DNA of 64,000 bases, taken from NCBI GenBank assembly GCA_016182845.1, contig JACPFT010000012.1:124001-188000 (forward strand), read 5' to 3'. The notes beneath the pieces were generated by a model that saw only the letters and a program-made list of their open reading frames with translations, did no database searches and had not been told where the DNA came from. Positions 45,345 through 54,640 of the stretch are shown here, piece by piece. Each line of letters opens with the position of its first letter. Within the stretch, counting starts at the first letter, position 1. The translations under genes were made by a program, and so were the position numbers. This DNA comes from Gammaproteobacteria bacterium (GTDB lineage Bacteria > Pseudomonadota > Gammaproteobacteria > Enterobacterales > Permianibacteraceae).

Positions 45345-48300
45345 TCATGCCCGCCGCCGCAGCGCCGCCGTCCAGGCCCATTGCTCGGCGCTATCGGCGG
45401 GGGACAGGTACTGGGTCTCGCCGGCGATCAAGACGGCCACGACGGCGCCGTCGCGGAACAGGATGCGGTTGCCCGGCAGGGCCGGTACTTTCGTTCCCGG
45501 CACCAGGATGCCCACTAGGTTGAGGGGATCCACGGCGCTGATGCTGAGCAGCTGGCCCCGCCCTTCCGCCGGCTCCTTCTTGAGCAGGCCCCAGGCCTCG
45601 GCCAGGGCGTATTGTTCGCCGGCGAAGCCGGCCACGAAGCGGCCGCCGCGCACTTCCCCGCGCGCCTCCAGGCGGCGCAGGACATAAAGCAGGTCGCGCC
45701 AAGGCGGCAGGTTGTCCTCCCGAGCCAGGAGCGCCCGGAACACCACGCCGTAGCGGCGCAACAGGGCGCGGGCGATGGCCTCCAGGGCATCCAGGGGCAG
45801 GCTGAAGCGCGTACTTTCCTCCACCTCGGGCAGGCGGCGCAGCAAGGACCAGCGCCCGGCGGCGGCGATGCCCATGATCGGCGCGCGACCCGCGCCGCCG
45901 AAGCGCGGGCGCTTGGCCTGGGGCGTGACCAGGGCGCGCAGGCCGGTGTAGCTGTCGGCATGGGCGAGGCCCGTGGCGGCCAGTTCGGACAGGCCCTCCT
46001 CTACTTGCGTGCGCAGCAGGCCGGAATCGGCCACCAAGTCGTCGAAGAAGGACGCGCCATGGGCTTTCAGGGTCTCATGCACGCGCCGCGCCGAGTGCCC
46101 CAGCTCCAGGGCATCGGCGTCCGGCAGCCCGGCCGCCCGGCGCCAGGGCGGCAAGCGGTCGCGGCCCAGGACGGCGATGGGCGTCGTGGCCAGGGCCCCG
46201 GCCTTGGCCTGGCCCGGGGCGTTGAGGCGCAGCCAGGCCACGGCGCCGCTGGTGCATAGACGATCCAGGTCCACCGGCAAAAAGCCTAGGACGCGCCCGG
46301 CCAGAAGCTCGTGTTCCCAGGCCCCGGCGGCGGCCTGCCAGCCTTCCAGCAAATCCAGGGCGGCGAGCATGCCGCCCTCGCCTTCCACCCGCGCCTCGCC
46401 CAGGTGATGCCAGTCCTGGAGGAAACGCAGGAAGCGCGCCGCGCTCACCGGCCTGATCTGGTCGCGCATCCGCTTGAGCGTGTAGCGGTGCATGCGCGCC
46501 AGGAGGCCCCGCTCGCACCATTCCTCGTCGGCTCCGGTGAACGTCCCGCGCAGGGCGAAGCCCTCCTGCTCCAGGGCGAACAGGGCGGCGAGACCGGCGC
46601 GCTCGGACAAGCCCATGTCCCGGAACAGGACCTCGGCGGTGACCGGCCCCAGGCATTCCAGGCGGCTGCGCATCAGCTCGATGGCGGCTTCCTCGGCGCT
46701 CCAGGCCCGGCGCGACGCGGAGCCGACGGCGGCGAGCAGGCCGGCGGCCCGGGGATGCAGGGCTTCCACCGCCGCCCAGCGTTCGGCGGCGGCGTGGACG
46801 GTCATGCCATCGGCCAGGCTGAAGCTGGCGGCGCGGTGGGCAGCGGCCAGCTCGGCCAGCGCGGCCTGATGCCCGGCCAATTCGGTCTCGGTCATGAGGC
46901 CCAGGAGCACCAGGGCCTCGTGCAGGCTCTCGGCGTCGAAAAACTCGGGCCAGGCCTCGGCGCGCACCTTCGCGATGGCATCCGGGTCCAGGCGCGACAG
47001 GCGCTGGGCGTCTTCGGGGGCGGCGAAGCGCGTGGTGTTGATGTTGAGCGTGCGCCGCTCCTCGGCCTCGCCGTCGTCCAGGAAGGCATAGGGCCTGGCG
47101 CCGACGATCTCGTGGGAGAGCACGGAGGGCGCGGACAGATCCCGGGCCAGTACGCGGATCTCCCCGGCCCAGAGCCGCTTGAGCACGGCCTCCAGGCCGG
47201 CTATGTCCATGGCCTCGGTGAGGCAGTCGGTGATGGTCTGCCGCACCAGGGGGTGATCCGGTACCTCGCGCTCGCCCTGGATGTTCTCCAGGCAGGCCAG
47301 TTGATCCGGGAAGACCAGGGCCACCAAGTCCTCGGCCTCGGAGCGCTGCCACTGGGCGGGCACGCGCTTGCCGCCCCGGAAGCGCAGCACGGCCAGGGCC
47401 GTGGTGGCGTTCCAGCGCCAGCGCGTGCCGAACAGCGGCGCGTCGAACAGGGCCTGGATCAGGATGGCGCGGGCCGTGTCCGGGTGCAGGTAGCGGGCCA
47501 CCTCGTCCAGGGCGAAGCTGTGGGTGCTGCCCAGGGACAGGATGATGGCGTCGTTGAGGGCGGCGGCCTGCAGCTCGAAATTGAACTGGCGGCAGAAACG
47601 CTTGCGCAAGGCCAGGCCCCAGGCGCGGTTGACGCGCGAGCCATAGGGCGAGTGCAGGACCAGATGCTGATCGCCCACCTCGTCGAAGAAACGCTCCAGC
47701 ACCAGGCAGTCCTGGGTCGGCAAGGCCCCCAGGGCCGCCTCCGCCTCGGCCAGATAGTCCACCAGCTGAACGGCGGCCGGCAGGTCCAGGGCATAGCGCT
47801 CGGCGGCCCAGGCATAGACCGCCTCGCGGGCCTCGGTCTTGAGCCGCTCGGACAGGGCGCCGCGCAGGGCCGAAACCGCCGCCGACAGCTCGTCGGCCCG
47901 CCCCGGCGCCTCGCCCAGCCAGAACGGCAGGGTCGGCGGTTGGCCGGCGGCGTCGGCGACGCGCACCTTGCCCTGCTCGACCTTGAGGATGCGGTAGGAA
48001 TGGTTGCCGAGCTGGAAAATGTCGCCGGCCACGCTCTCGAAGGCGAAGTCCTCGTTGAGCGTGCCGATGTTCAGGCCCTCCGGCTCCAGGATCACCTGGT
48101 AGTCGAAGAGATCGGGAATGGCGCCGCCATTGGTGACGGCGGCCAGGCGCGTGCCCTCCCGAGGTTTGACGATGGCATGCACTTCGTCGCGGTGAATCAA
48201 GGCCTTGCGCCGGCCGCGCGGCGTGGTGAGTGCCTCGGCCAGCATGGCGAGCACGGCCTGAAAACCTTCGTCGGAGAGCTCGCGGTAGGGCCAGGCGCTG

Positions 48301-49598
48301 CGGGCCATGGCCAGGAGTTCGGCCTCGCCGCGCTCGCCACAGGCCACTTCGGCGATGAGCTGCTGGGCCAAGACGTCCACCGGCGCCTCGGGGATGCGCA
48401 AGCTATCCAGTTCGCCGGCGCGCACGGCGTCCAAGAGGGCCGTGCACTCCACCAGATCGTCGCGGCTCAGGGGGATGAGCCGGGCCTTGGGCACGCCGCC
48501 CACGCTGTGATTGGCGCGGCCGACGCGCTGCAGGAAGGTGGCGATGGAGCGCGGCGAGCCCAGTTGCACGACCAGTTCCACGTCGCCGATGTCGATGCCC
48601 AGTTCCAGGGAGGCCGTGGCCACCATGACCTTGAGCCGGCCGGCTTTCAGGCGCTGCTCGGCGTCCAGGCGCTGCTCCCGGGCGAGCGAACCGTGGTGGG
48701 CGGCGACGGCCTCGGCGCCGATGCGCTCGCCGACGAAACGGGCAATGCGCTCCACCAGGCGGCGCTGATTGGCGAAGACCAGGAGGGTGCGGTGCTCGTC
48801 GCTCCATTCGGCGATCCGGTCGTAGATCTCGCCCCAGACCTCGGCCGCCATCAGCGCACCTAGCGGCGAACGGGGGAGCTCCAGTGCCAGATCCCGTTCC
48901 CGCTTATGGCCGCTGTCGACGATGCGGCAGGGCGTCGCGGCATCGCCCATCAGGAAGCGGGCGACGAGTTCCACCGGCTTCTGGGTCGCCGACAGGCCGA
49001 TGCGATGCACGGGTCTGCCGGTGACCAGCTCCAGGCGTGCCAGGCTTAAAGCCAGATGCGCACCGCGCTTATTGGGCGCCAGGGCATGGATTTCGTCGAC
49101 GATGACCGTGGCCACGGTCTTGAGCATGCGCCGGCCCTTGTCGCTGGTCAGCAGGATGTAGAGCGACTCCGGCGTGGTCACCAGGATATGAGGCGGCAGG
49201 CGCTTCTGGGCCTCGCGCTCCGCCGGGGGCGTATCGCCGGTGCGCACCGCCGCGCGGATGCCATGCCCGGGCAGATCCAGGGCACGCAACGCGGCGTCTA
49301 TGCCCTCCAAGGGTTCGTCCAGGTTGGCATGGACGTCGTTGGACAGGGCCTTGAGCGGCGAGACATAGAGCACGCGCGTCTCGTCGCGCAGCCGCCCCGC
49401 CACGGCCTCCCGCACCAGCTCGTCGATGGCCGCCAGGAATGCCGCCAGGGTCTTGCCGCTGCCGGTGGGTGCGGCGATCAGGGCCGCATCCTTGTCGCGC
49501 AGGACCGGCCAGGCCTGGCCTTGAGCCGGCGTGGGCGTGCCGAAGCGCGTGGAGAACCAGGCGCGGGTGGCGGGGTGGAAGTCGGTGGGCAGGGTCAT
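45345..49598 (-). CDS. lhr: Large helicase-related protein Lhr
   Basis: A 1417-residue superfamily 2 helicase. Walker A is IAAPTGSGKTLAAFLAA, motif II VDEIHALAPNKRGAHLALSL, and motif VI contains FLQRVGRANHSVGGVPK. Behind the two RecA domains come the winged-helix and Lhr-core parts and a long C-terminal part ending with a DUF-type region that Lhr proteins share. Lhr is a 3'-5' ATP-dependent helicase linked to DNA repair. The protein is slightly shorter than the E. coli form. No repair partner is adjacent. Confidence 0.94.
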   Translation of the reverse strand: MTLPTDFHPATRAWFSTRFGTPTPAQGQAWPVLRDKDAALIAAPTGSGKTLAAFLAAIDELVREAVAGRLRDETRVLYVSPLKALSNDVHANLDEPLEGIDAALRALDLPGHGIRAAVRTGDTPPAEREAQKRLPPHILVTTPESLYILLTSDKGRRMLKTVATVIVDEIHALAPNKRGAHLALSLARLELVTGRPVHRIGLSATQKPVELVARFLMGDAATPCRIVDSGHKRERDLALELPRSPLGALMAAEVWGEIYDRIAEWSDEHRTLLVFANQRRLVERIARFVGERIGAEAVAAHHGSLAREQRLDAEQRLKAGRLKVMVATASLELGIDIGDVELVVQLGSPRSIATFLQRVGRANHSVGGVPKARLIPLSRDDLVECTALLDAVRAGELDSLRIPEAPVDVLAQQLIAEVACGERGEAELLAMARSAWPYRELSDEGFQAVLAMLAEALTTPRGRRKALIHRDEVHAIVKPREGTRLAAVTNGGAIPDLFDYQVILEPEGLNIGTLNEDFAFESVAGDIFQLGNHSYRILKVEQGKVRVADAAGQPPTLPFWLGEAPGRADELSAAVSALRGALSERLKTEAREAVYAWAAERYALDLPAAVQLVDYLAEAEAALGALPTQDCLVLERFFDEVGDQHLVLHSPYGSRVNRAWGLALRKRFCRQFNFELQAAALNDAIILSLGSTHSFALDEVARYLHPDTARAILIQALFDAPLFGTRWRWNATTALAVLRFRGGKRVPAQWQRSEAEDLVALVFPDQLACLENIQGEREVPDHPLVRQTITDCLTEAMDIAGLEAVLKRLWAGEIRVLARDLSAPSVLSHEIVGARPYAFLDDGEAEERRTLNINTTRFAAPEDAQRLSRLDPDAIAKVRAEAWPEFFDAESLHEALVLLGLMTETELAGHQAALAELAAAHRAASFSLADGMTVHAAAERWAAVEALHPRAAGLLAAVGSASRRAWSAEEAAIELMRSRLECLGPVTAEVLFRDMGLSERAGLAALFALEQEGFALRGTFTGADEEWCERGLLARMHRYTLKRMRDQIRPVSAARFLRFLQDWHHLGEARVEGEGGMLAALDLLEGWQAAAGAWEHELLAGRVLGFLPVDLDRLCTSGAVAWLRLNAPGQAKAGALATTPIAVLGRDRLPPWRRAAGLPDADALELGHSARRVHETLKAHGASFFDDLVADSGLLRTQVEEGLSELAATGLAHADSYTGLRALVTPQAKRPRFGGAGRAPIMGIAAAGRWSLLRRLPEVEESTRFSLPLDALEAIARALLRRYGVVFRALLAREDNLPPWRDLLYVLRRLEARGEVRGGRFVAGFAGEQYALAEAWGLLKKEPAEGRGQLLSISAVDPLNLVGILVPGTKVPALPGNRILFRDGAVVAVLIAGETQYLSPADSAEQWAWTAALRRRA

Positions 49599-49771
49599 GG
49601 CCGGACTATAGCGCCGGCGGCGGTCCGCGTCAGCCGCGTGCGTGCTATCCCCTTGTTTCGGCAGGCTTGACAGCCCTGTGAACTATGCCGCAGTTTGCCC
49701 CAATTTCCTGCCAAGTTGTTATGATGCACGGTTTGTTGCAGTGAAGCATTTCCTTGCCTCCGGAGTCTTGT

Positions 49772-50413
49772 ATGTTGCCTACCCGTCCCCGCGCCGTTCT
49801 CTCCCTGATGGGCCTGCTGCTCGCCGGCACCGCGCAGGCGGAGATCCGCATCGACTACGACGACTACTATGAGCGCGTGCAGGACATCAAGGAATACAAG
49901 GCGCTGGCCATACAGACCGCGATCCGCGACGAGGACAGCGGCCAGGCCTGTGCCATCGCCAGCGTGTATGTCAAGAACAAGCAGGGCACGGAGCTGCTGC
50001 CCCAGGCCTCGCCCTTGCATCTGGCCCTGCCGGTCAAGGAAGCGTGGTACGACAAGGGCAGCAAGGTCATCGTCAAGGCGCCGGGCAACTGCGAGTTCAC
50101 GACCGAGCTGGTTCAGGCCGCATTGGCTGCGACCGAACTGGACTATCGCCAGCTGTTCGCCGGTCTGGGGGATTTCCGCCGCTTGGCGGAAGCCAACTCC
50201 GGGCTGTTCTCCTCGACCGTGATCAAGGGCCTGCGCCTGGGCTTCCCGACAGGCGCCAAGGGCCAGCTGACCATCCACGCCAAGGCCGGGGACAAGATCC
50301 TGGTGGCTCAGGAGGGGTGGTTGGAAGTGACGGAGGACGCGGCCCTCGGGGCAGAGAATCCCACGGTGAGCCTGAGCGTGTTGCCGGAACGGATTCTGCC
50401 GCTGGCGGAGTGA
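49772..50413 (+). CDS. Exported hypothetical protein (possible DUF2987)
   Basis: A 213-residue protein with a signal peptide (AVLSLMGLLLAGTAQAE). The mature part starts IRIDYDDYYERVQDIKEY, with two Cys (QACAIAS and GNCEFTT) that could pair. It resembles DUF2987, whose function is unknown. ATG 49772 is chosen because GGAG lies seven nt upstream. It is convergent with hutG across a complex palindromic element. Confidence 0.7.
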   Translation: MLPTRPRAVLSLMGLLLAGTAQAEIRIDYDDYYERVQDIKEYKALAIQTAIRDEDSGQACAIASVYVKNKQGTELLPQASPLHLALPVKEAWYDKGSKVIVKAPGNCEFTTELVQAALAATELDYRQLFAGLGDFRRLAEANSGLFSSTVIKGLRLGFPTGAKGQLTIHAKAGDKILVAQEGWLEVTEDAALGAENPTVSLSVLPERILPLAE

Positions 50414-50454
50414 GGTCGAACCCCGGACTCCAGCAATGCTGACCATTTAACAGC

Positions 50455-50588
50455 CCGTCATACCCGCGAAGGGTGAGACGGAATCAAGCCATAGTCCAGT
50501 GGACTATGGCTCTGTCGAACGCCAGCACATGGATGTGCTGGCCGGTCCGATGGCGAAGCATGGAATGCACAGCCAGCGGGTATGACGG
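50455..50588. repeat. Branched palindromic element (repeat family B copy 2)
   Basis: Outer arms CCGTCATACCCGC (50455-50467) and its exact reverse complement (50576-50588) enclose two perfect hairpins: GCCATAGTCC (50488-50510) and GCCAGCACAT (50521-50542). A cloverleaf-like fold follows. No protein is encoded. The outer arms match, except for one base, the hairpin at 17044. Dispersed elements of this kind are found between genes in many proteobacteria. Confidence 0.85.
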
Positions 50589-50679
50589 CGTGTTGAGAAT
50601 CCCGGGTTACGGCCTTATTCCCCCTCTCCCCGGCCCTCTCCCGCGAGGGGAGAGGGAGTAAGAGCGCCTAACTGAATCA

Positions 50680-51471
50680 TCAGCCCGCCGGCCGCCACTC
50701 CAACATAGTCTCCACAAGGCGGCGCAGCACCGGCTGGATGCCTGCCACTTTATCCTCGCGCCAGTGATGGCTGTCCTCGTCCAGATAGGTGATCTGGGAC
50801 AGCTCCAGCTGTACCGCATGCACGCCCTGCTCCGGCTGACCGTAATGACGGGTGATATAGCCGCCCTTGAAGCGGCCGTTGACCACGGCGGTATAGTCTC
50901 GGGCGCTCAGCGCGACATCGGCCAGGCGGTTCTGCAGTTCCCGCGCACAGGACGCGCCGTCGGCGGTGCCCAGGTTCAGGTCCCAGAGGCGGCCGTCGAA
51001 GAAGCGCGGCACTTCCGAGCGGATGGAGTGGGCGTCGTAGAGCAGCGCATAGCCGAACTTGTTCTTGAGCCGCGCCAGCTCGGCGGCCAGTTGCGTGTGA
51101 TAGGGCCGCCAATAGGTCTCGATGCGCCGTTCCACTTCAAGCTGATCGGGTTCTTGGCCCGGTAGATAGAGCGGGCTCAGGTCGAAGGCCGTGGTCGGGC
51201 AGAGCTCGGTGTTGTTGGCGCCGGCATAGAGGATGGCGCCGTCCGGCGCGCGGTTCAGGTCGATCACGTAGCGGGAATAGGTCGGATTGATCACGCCGAT
51301 ACCCAGCTTGGCGGCGAAATCGTAGAGCCGGTCCATGTACCAATCGGTGTCGTCCGACACACAGGCATGGGGCTGCATGACCGCGGCGATATCCTCGGGT
51401 ATGGCCGCTCCGTTGTGGGGCATGGAGATCAGCAGGGGCGTGGTGCCGGGGTGGAATGCGAAGCTGTTCAT
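50680..51471 (-). CDS. hutG: N-formylglutamate deformylase HutG
   Basis: A 263-residue zinc hydrolase that splits N-formyl-L-glutamate to glutamate and formate, the last step of the five-step histidine route. Characteristic sequence is LLISMPHNGAAIPED, CVSDDTDWYMDRLYDFA, ATYSRYVIDLNR-like NPTYSRYVIDLNRA, and LLYDAHSIRSEVPRFFDG. It follows the 132-residue gene with a 19-nt overlap and is on the opposite strand to hutC. Start ATG 51471 has GAGGACGC upstream. Together with HutF at 3 kb it replaces the formiminoglutamase route. Confidence 0.94.
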   Translation of the reverse strand: MNSFAFHPGTTPLLISMPHNGAAIPEDIAAVMQPHACVSDDTDWYMDRLYDFAAKLGIGVINPTYSRYVIDLNRAPDGAILYAGANNTELCPTTAFDLSPLYLPGQEPDQLEVERRIETYWRPYHTQLAAELARLKNKFGYALLYDAHSIRSEVPRFFDGRLWDLNLGTADGASCARELQNRLADVALSARDYTAVVNGRFKGGYITRHYGQPEQGVHAVQLELSQITYLDEDSHHWREDKVAGIQPVLRRLVETMLEWRPAG

Positions 51472-51488
51472 GAGCGTCCTCGATGGCC

Positions 51489-51887
51489 TCAAGGGGCCGG
51501 CAGGGGCAGGCGATCTGCCGCGATGAATGTCGCCTTGGCTTCGGCGCCTTCCAGGCGCTCCGGGCTGTAATGACGCGCCAACAAGACTTTGGCTTCGCGA
51601 AACTCCGGATGTTCCGCCGCGAAGGCATCAAAATCCGCCGCGGGCGTTTGGGCCATGGCATCGGCCAGCAGGGCCAACAAGGCGCCGGTCACCGTGGCAT
51701 GGTATTTCTCGGTGGCGCCCAAGTGAGCGGCATATCGGCGCAGGGCCAGATCGAATTCGGTACAGCCTTGCTCCGTGCCCAGCTCGTGCAGATAGCACCA
51801 GGCCATGCGCAGATGGCCCAGGTGGTTGAACAGGGCTGGCTCCAGGCTCAGGTCCTCGAACGCATTCATCAATTCGCGCGGGGTCAT
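51489..51887 (-). CDS. Small hypothetical protein associated with hutG
   Basis: A 132-residue protein, mostly helical, starting MTPRELMNAFEDLSLEPALF. It contains FNHLGHLRMAWCYLHELG and GATEKYHATVTGALLALLAD. No signal peptide, membrane segment or known domain is apparent. It lies immediately upstream of hutG, divergent from hutC, so it is part of the regulated hut arm. A role in the last step or as an accessory to HutG is only inferred from position. Confidence 0.8.
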   Translation of the reverse strand: MTPRELMNAFEDLSLEPALFNHLGHLRMAWCYLHELGTEQGCTEFDLALRRYAAHLGATEKYHATVTGALLALLADAMAQTPAADFDAFAAEHPEFREAKVLLARHYSPERLEGAEAKATFIAADRLPLPAP

Positions 51888-51966
51888 GCTCGCCTCTCGT
51901 TTCCATATCGGCCGCGTAGTGTAGCGACACGGGCTTGACCCGGGCAGCCTAGCCGATGCAAACTAA

Positions 51967-51978
51967 TTGTATATACAA
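51967..51978. promoter_or_regulatory. Candidate HutC operator
   Basis: A perfect 12-bp palindrome, TTGTATATACAA, between the divergent hutG arm and hutC, 15 nt before the hutC start. It contains TGTATATACA, close to operator sites reported for Pseudomonas HutC. It is placed to repress transcription in both directions and to be relieved by urocanate. Confidence 0.75.
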
Positions 51979-51993
51979 GCAAGGCAACACACC

Positions 51994-52713
51994 ATGGCCA
52001 CCGTCGCCGAACAGCCGCTGTACCTCAAGCTGAAGGACTTCATCCGCGCCGGCATCGAGTCCGGCGAATGGGCCGTGGGCAGCCAGGTGCCCTCCGAGAA
52101 CGAGATGACGGTTCGCTTCAAGGTCAGCCGCATGACCGCGCGCCGGGCCTTGCAGGAACTGACCGACGAGGGCGTCCTGGTGCGCACCCAGGGTCTCGGC
52201 ACTTTCGTCGCCGAGCCCAAGCCCCAGTCGAGCCTCTTGGAGATCCGCAACATCGCCGACGAAGTGACCGCACGCGGCCATGCCCACCGCTGCGAGATCC
52301 ACTCCCTGCGCGCCGAGCGGGCCAGCCATGACGTGGCCAAGAGCCTGGGCTTGGAGGACGGCGCCGTGGTCTATCATTCGCTGATCGTGCACAAGGAAAA
52401 CGAACGGGCCGTCCAGCTGGAGAGCCGCTACGTGAATCCGGCCTGGGCGCCCGAGTATCTGCAGCAGGATTTCACCAAGCTCACGCCCAATGTTTATTTA
52501 AGCCAGGCGGCGCCGCTGACCGAGGCCGAGCAGCTGATCGAGGCAGTACTGCCGGACAGCCAGGCACAGCATCTATTGCATGTCGGGCCCCACGAGCCCT
52601 GCTTGCTGCTGCGCCGCACCACCTGGTCGGGCGAACACGTGGTGTCCATCGCGCGCCTGGTGCATCCCGGTAGCCGCTACCGCTTCGGCAGCCGGTTCAA
52701 GACCAGGCAATGA
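51994..52713 (+). CDS. hutC: Histidine utilisation repressor HutC (GntR/HutC family)
   Basis: A 239-residue GntR-family regulator. The winged helix (LYLKLKDFIRAGIESGEW, VPSENEMTVRFKVSRMTARR, LVRTQGLGTFVAEPK) is followed by a UTRA ligand-binding domain, which in HutC senses urocanate. It probably represses its own gene and the hutG arm through the palindrome upstream. ATG 51994 is chosen over 51967 because the earlier reading would include the operator. It lies 120 nt upstream of hutU on the same strand. Confidence 0.93.
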   Translation: MATVAEQPLYLKLKDFIRAGIESGEWAVGSQVPSENEMTVRFKVSRMTARRALQELTDEGVLVRTQGLGTFVAEPKPQSSLLEIRNIADEVTARGHAHRCEIHSLRAERASHDVAKSLGLEDGAVVYHSLIVHKENERAVQLESRYVNPAWAPEYLQQDFTKLTPNVYLSQAAPLTEAEQLIEAVLPDSQAQHLLHVGPHEPCLLLRRTTWSGEHVVSIARLVHPGSRYRFGSRFKTRQ

Positions 52714-52723
52714 CTCATTTCCC

Positions 52724-52806
52724 TCCGTTCGTCCTGAGCCTGTCGATGGATGAACGGAACATCGTTAAGCCGCCGTCCGCACTTCGACAGGCTCGGTGCG
52801 AACGGC
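52724..52806. repeat. Repeat family A, variant copy 6
   Basis: Inverted halves CCGTTCGTCCTGAGCCTGTCGA and ACTTCGACAGGCTCGG...GCGAACGG, with a central variable part, in the hutC-hutU gap. It resembles the half-copy at 18555. Confidence 0.7.
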
Positions 52807-52833
52807 TCAAGTAACCGATAAGTAGGTACCGAC

Positions 52834-54504
52834 ATGACCGATCCGCGCCACGACCCGTCCCGCGTGATCCGCGCCCCGCGCGGCAGCGAGAAGACCTGCA
52901 AGAGCTGGCTGACCGAGGCCGCCTACCGCATGCTCCAGAACAACCTGGACCCGGAGGTCGCCGAGCACCCCCAGTCCCTGGTGGTCTACGGCGGCATCGG
53001 CCGCGCCGCGCGCAACTGGGAATGCTTCGACAAGATCCTGGAGACACTCAAGGACCTGAACGACGACGAGACCCTGCTGATCCAGTCGGGCAAGCCGGTG
53101 GGCGTGTTCAAGACCCATGCCGACGCGCCGCGCGTCCTGCTCGCCAACTCCAACCTGGTGCCCGCCTGGGCCAACTGGGATCACTTCAACGAGCTGGATA
53201 AGAAGGGCCTGATGATGTACGGCCAGATGACGGCCGGCTCCTGGATCTATATCGGCACCCAGGGCATCGTCCAGGGCACTTACGAGACCTTCTACGCGGT
53301 CGCCAATCAGCACTTCGGCGGCCAGCCCGCCGGCCGCTGGATCCTGACCGGAGGCCTCGGCGGCATGGGCGGCGCCCAGCCCCTGGCCGCCACCATGGCC
53401 GGCTTCTCCATGATCGCCGTGGAATGCGACGAGACCCGCATCGACTTCCGCCTGCGCACCCGCTATGTGGACAAGAAGGCCAAGAGCCTGGACGAAGCCT
53501 TGGCCCTGCTGGACGAGGCCAAGCAGGCCGGCAAGCCGGCGTCCATCGGCCTGCTGGGCAATGCCGCCGATGTCTTCCCGGAGCTGGTGCGCCGCGGCAT
53601 CACCCCGGACGTGGTCACCGATCAGACCTCGGCCCACGACCCGGTGCACGGCTATCTGCCCCAGAACTGGACCGTGGAAGACTGGCGTTCGGCCCAGAAG
53701 GCCGACCCCGCCGCCGTGGCCGCCGCCGCCAAGCAGTCCATGGCCGTGCACGTCCAGGCCATGCTGGATCTCCAGGCCCGCGGCGCCGCGACCCTGGACT
53801 ACGGCAACAACATCCGCCAGGTGGCCTTCGACCAGGGCGTGAAGAATGCCTTCGACTTCCCGGGCTTCGTGCCGGCCTATATCCGCCCCTTGTTCTGCAA
53901 GGGCATAGGCCCGTTCCGCTGGGTGGCGCTGTCCGGTGACCCGGAGGACATCTACAAGACCGACCAGAAGGTCAAGGAACTGATCCCGGACGATGCCCAT
54001 CTGCACAACTGGCTGGACATGGCGCGCGAGCGCATCGCCTTCCAGGGTCTGCCGGCGCGCATCTGCTGGGTGGGCCTGGGCGATCGCCACCGTCTGGCCC
54101 TGGCCTTCAACGAGATGGTCAAGAACGGCGAGCTGAAGGCGCCCGTGGTCATCGGCCGCGACCACCTGGACTCCGGCTCGGTGGCCAGCCCCAACCGCGA
54201 GACCGAGTCCATGATGGACGGCTCGGACGCCGTGTCCGACTGGCCGCTCCTTAACGCCCTGCTCAACACCGCCGGCGGCGCGACCTGGGTGTCCCTGCAC
54301 CACGGCGGCGGCGTGGGCATGGGCTATAGCCAGCACTCCGGCGTCGTGATCGTCTGCGACGGCAGCGACGCCGCCGCCAAGCGCCTCGAGCGTGTGCTAT
54401 GGAACGATCCGGGCACGGGCGTGATGCGCCATGCCGACGCGGGCTATGAAATCGCCAAGGACTGCGCACGGGAGAAGGGCTTAAATCTGCCGATGCTGGG
54501 CTGA
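52834..54504 (+). CDS. hutU: Urocanate hydratase HutU
   Basis: A 556-residue urocanase that adds water to urocanate to give imidazolone propionate, using a tightly bound NAD+. Characteristic sequence is [59 protein letters not shown] and the active-site Cys region [20 protein letters not shown]. Length is standard. It lies between hutC and hutH, and its product is used by HutI at 4.6 kb. Confidence 0.97.
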   Translation: MTDPRHDPSRVIRAPRGSEKTCKSWLTEAAYRMLQNNLDPEVAEHPQSLVVYGGIGRAARNWECFDKILETLKDLNDDETLLIQSGKPVGVFKTHADAPRVLLANSNLVPAWANWDHFNELDKKGLMMYGQMTAGSWIYIGTQGIVQGTYETFYAVANQHFGGQPAGRWILTGGLGGMGGAQPLAATMAGFSMIAVECDETRIDFRLRTRYVDKKAKSLDEALALLDEAKQAGKPASIGLLGNAADVFPELVRRGITPDVVTDQTSAHDPVHGYLPQNWTVEDWRSAQKADPAAVAAAAKQSMAVHVQAMLDLQARGAATLDYGNNIRQVAFDQGVKNAFDFPGFVPAYIRPLFCKGIGPFRWVALSGDPEDIYKTDQKVKELIPDDAHLHNWLDMARERIAFQGLPARICWVGLGDRHRLALAFNEMVKNGELKAPVVIGRDHLDSGSVASPNRETESMMDGSDAVSDWPLLNALLNTAGGATWVSLHHGGGVGMGYSQHSGVVIVCDGSDAAAKRLERVLWNDPGTGVMRHADAGYEIAKDCAREKGLNLPMLG

Positions 54505-54556
54505 TTTTCACCCCCTCCCAACCTCCCCCTCCGAGGGGGAGGTGTAGCCCCTGACT

Positions 54557-54640
54557 CGTAGGGCGGGTTAGCGCAGCGTAACCCGCCATCTTTTTGATTT
54601 ATTGGCGGGTTACGGCCTTCAGCCTACGCCCGCCCTACGG
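54557..54640. repeat. Palindromic repeat (family C) reaching the hutH start
   Basis: An 84-bp palindrome whose outer arms are CGTAGGGCGGG and CCCGCCCTACG and which contains GCGGGTTA...TAACCCGC and GGCGGGTTAC. The same kind of GTAGGGCGGGTT element is common in proteobacterial genomes. It ends directly at the hutH ATG, so the hutH leader, including its ribosome-binding site, comes from the repeat. Confidence 0.8.

Noticed and set aside
46311-48863. An 850-residue open frame antisense to lhr
   Set aside because: Shadow of the lhr coding frame, with no motifs and composition typical of antisense translation.
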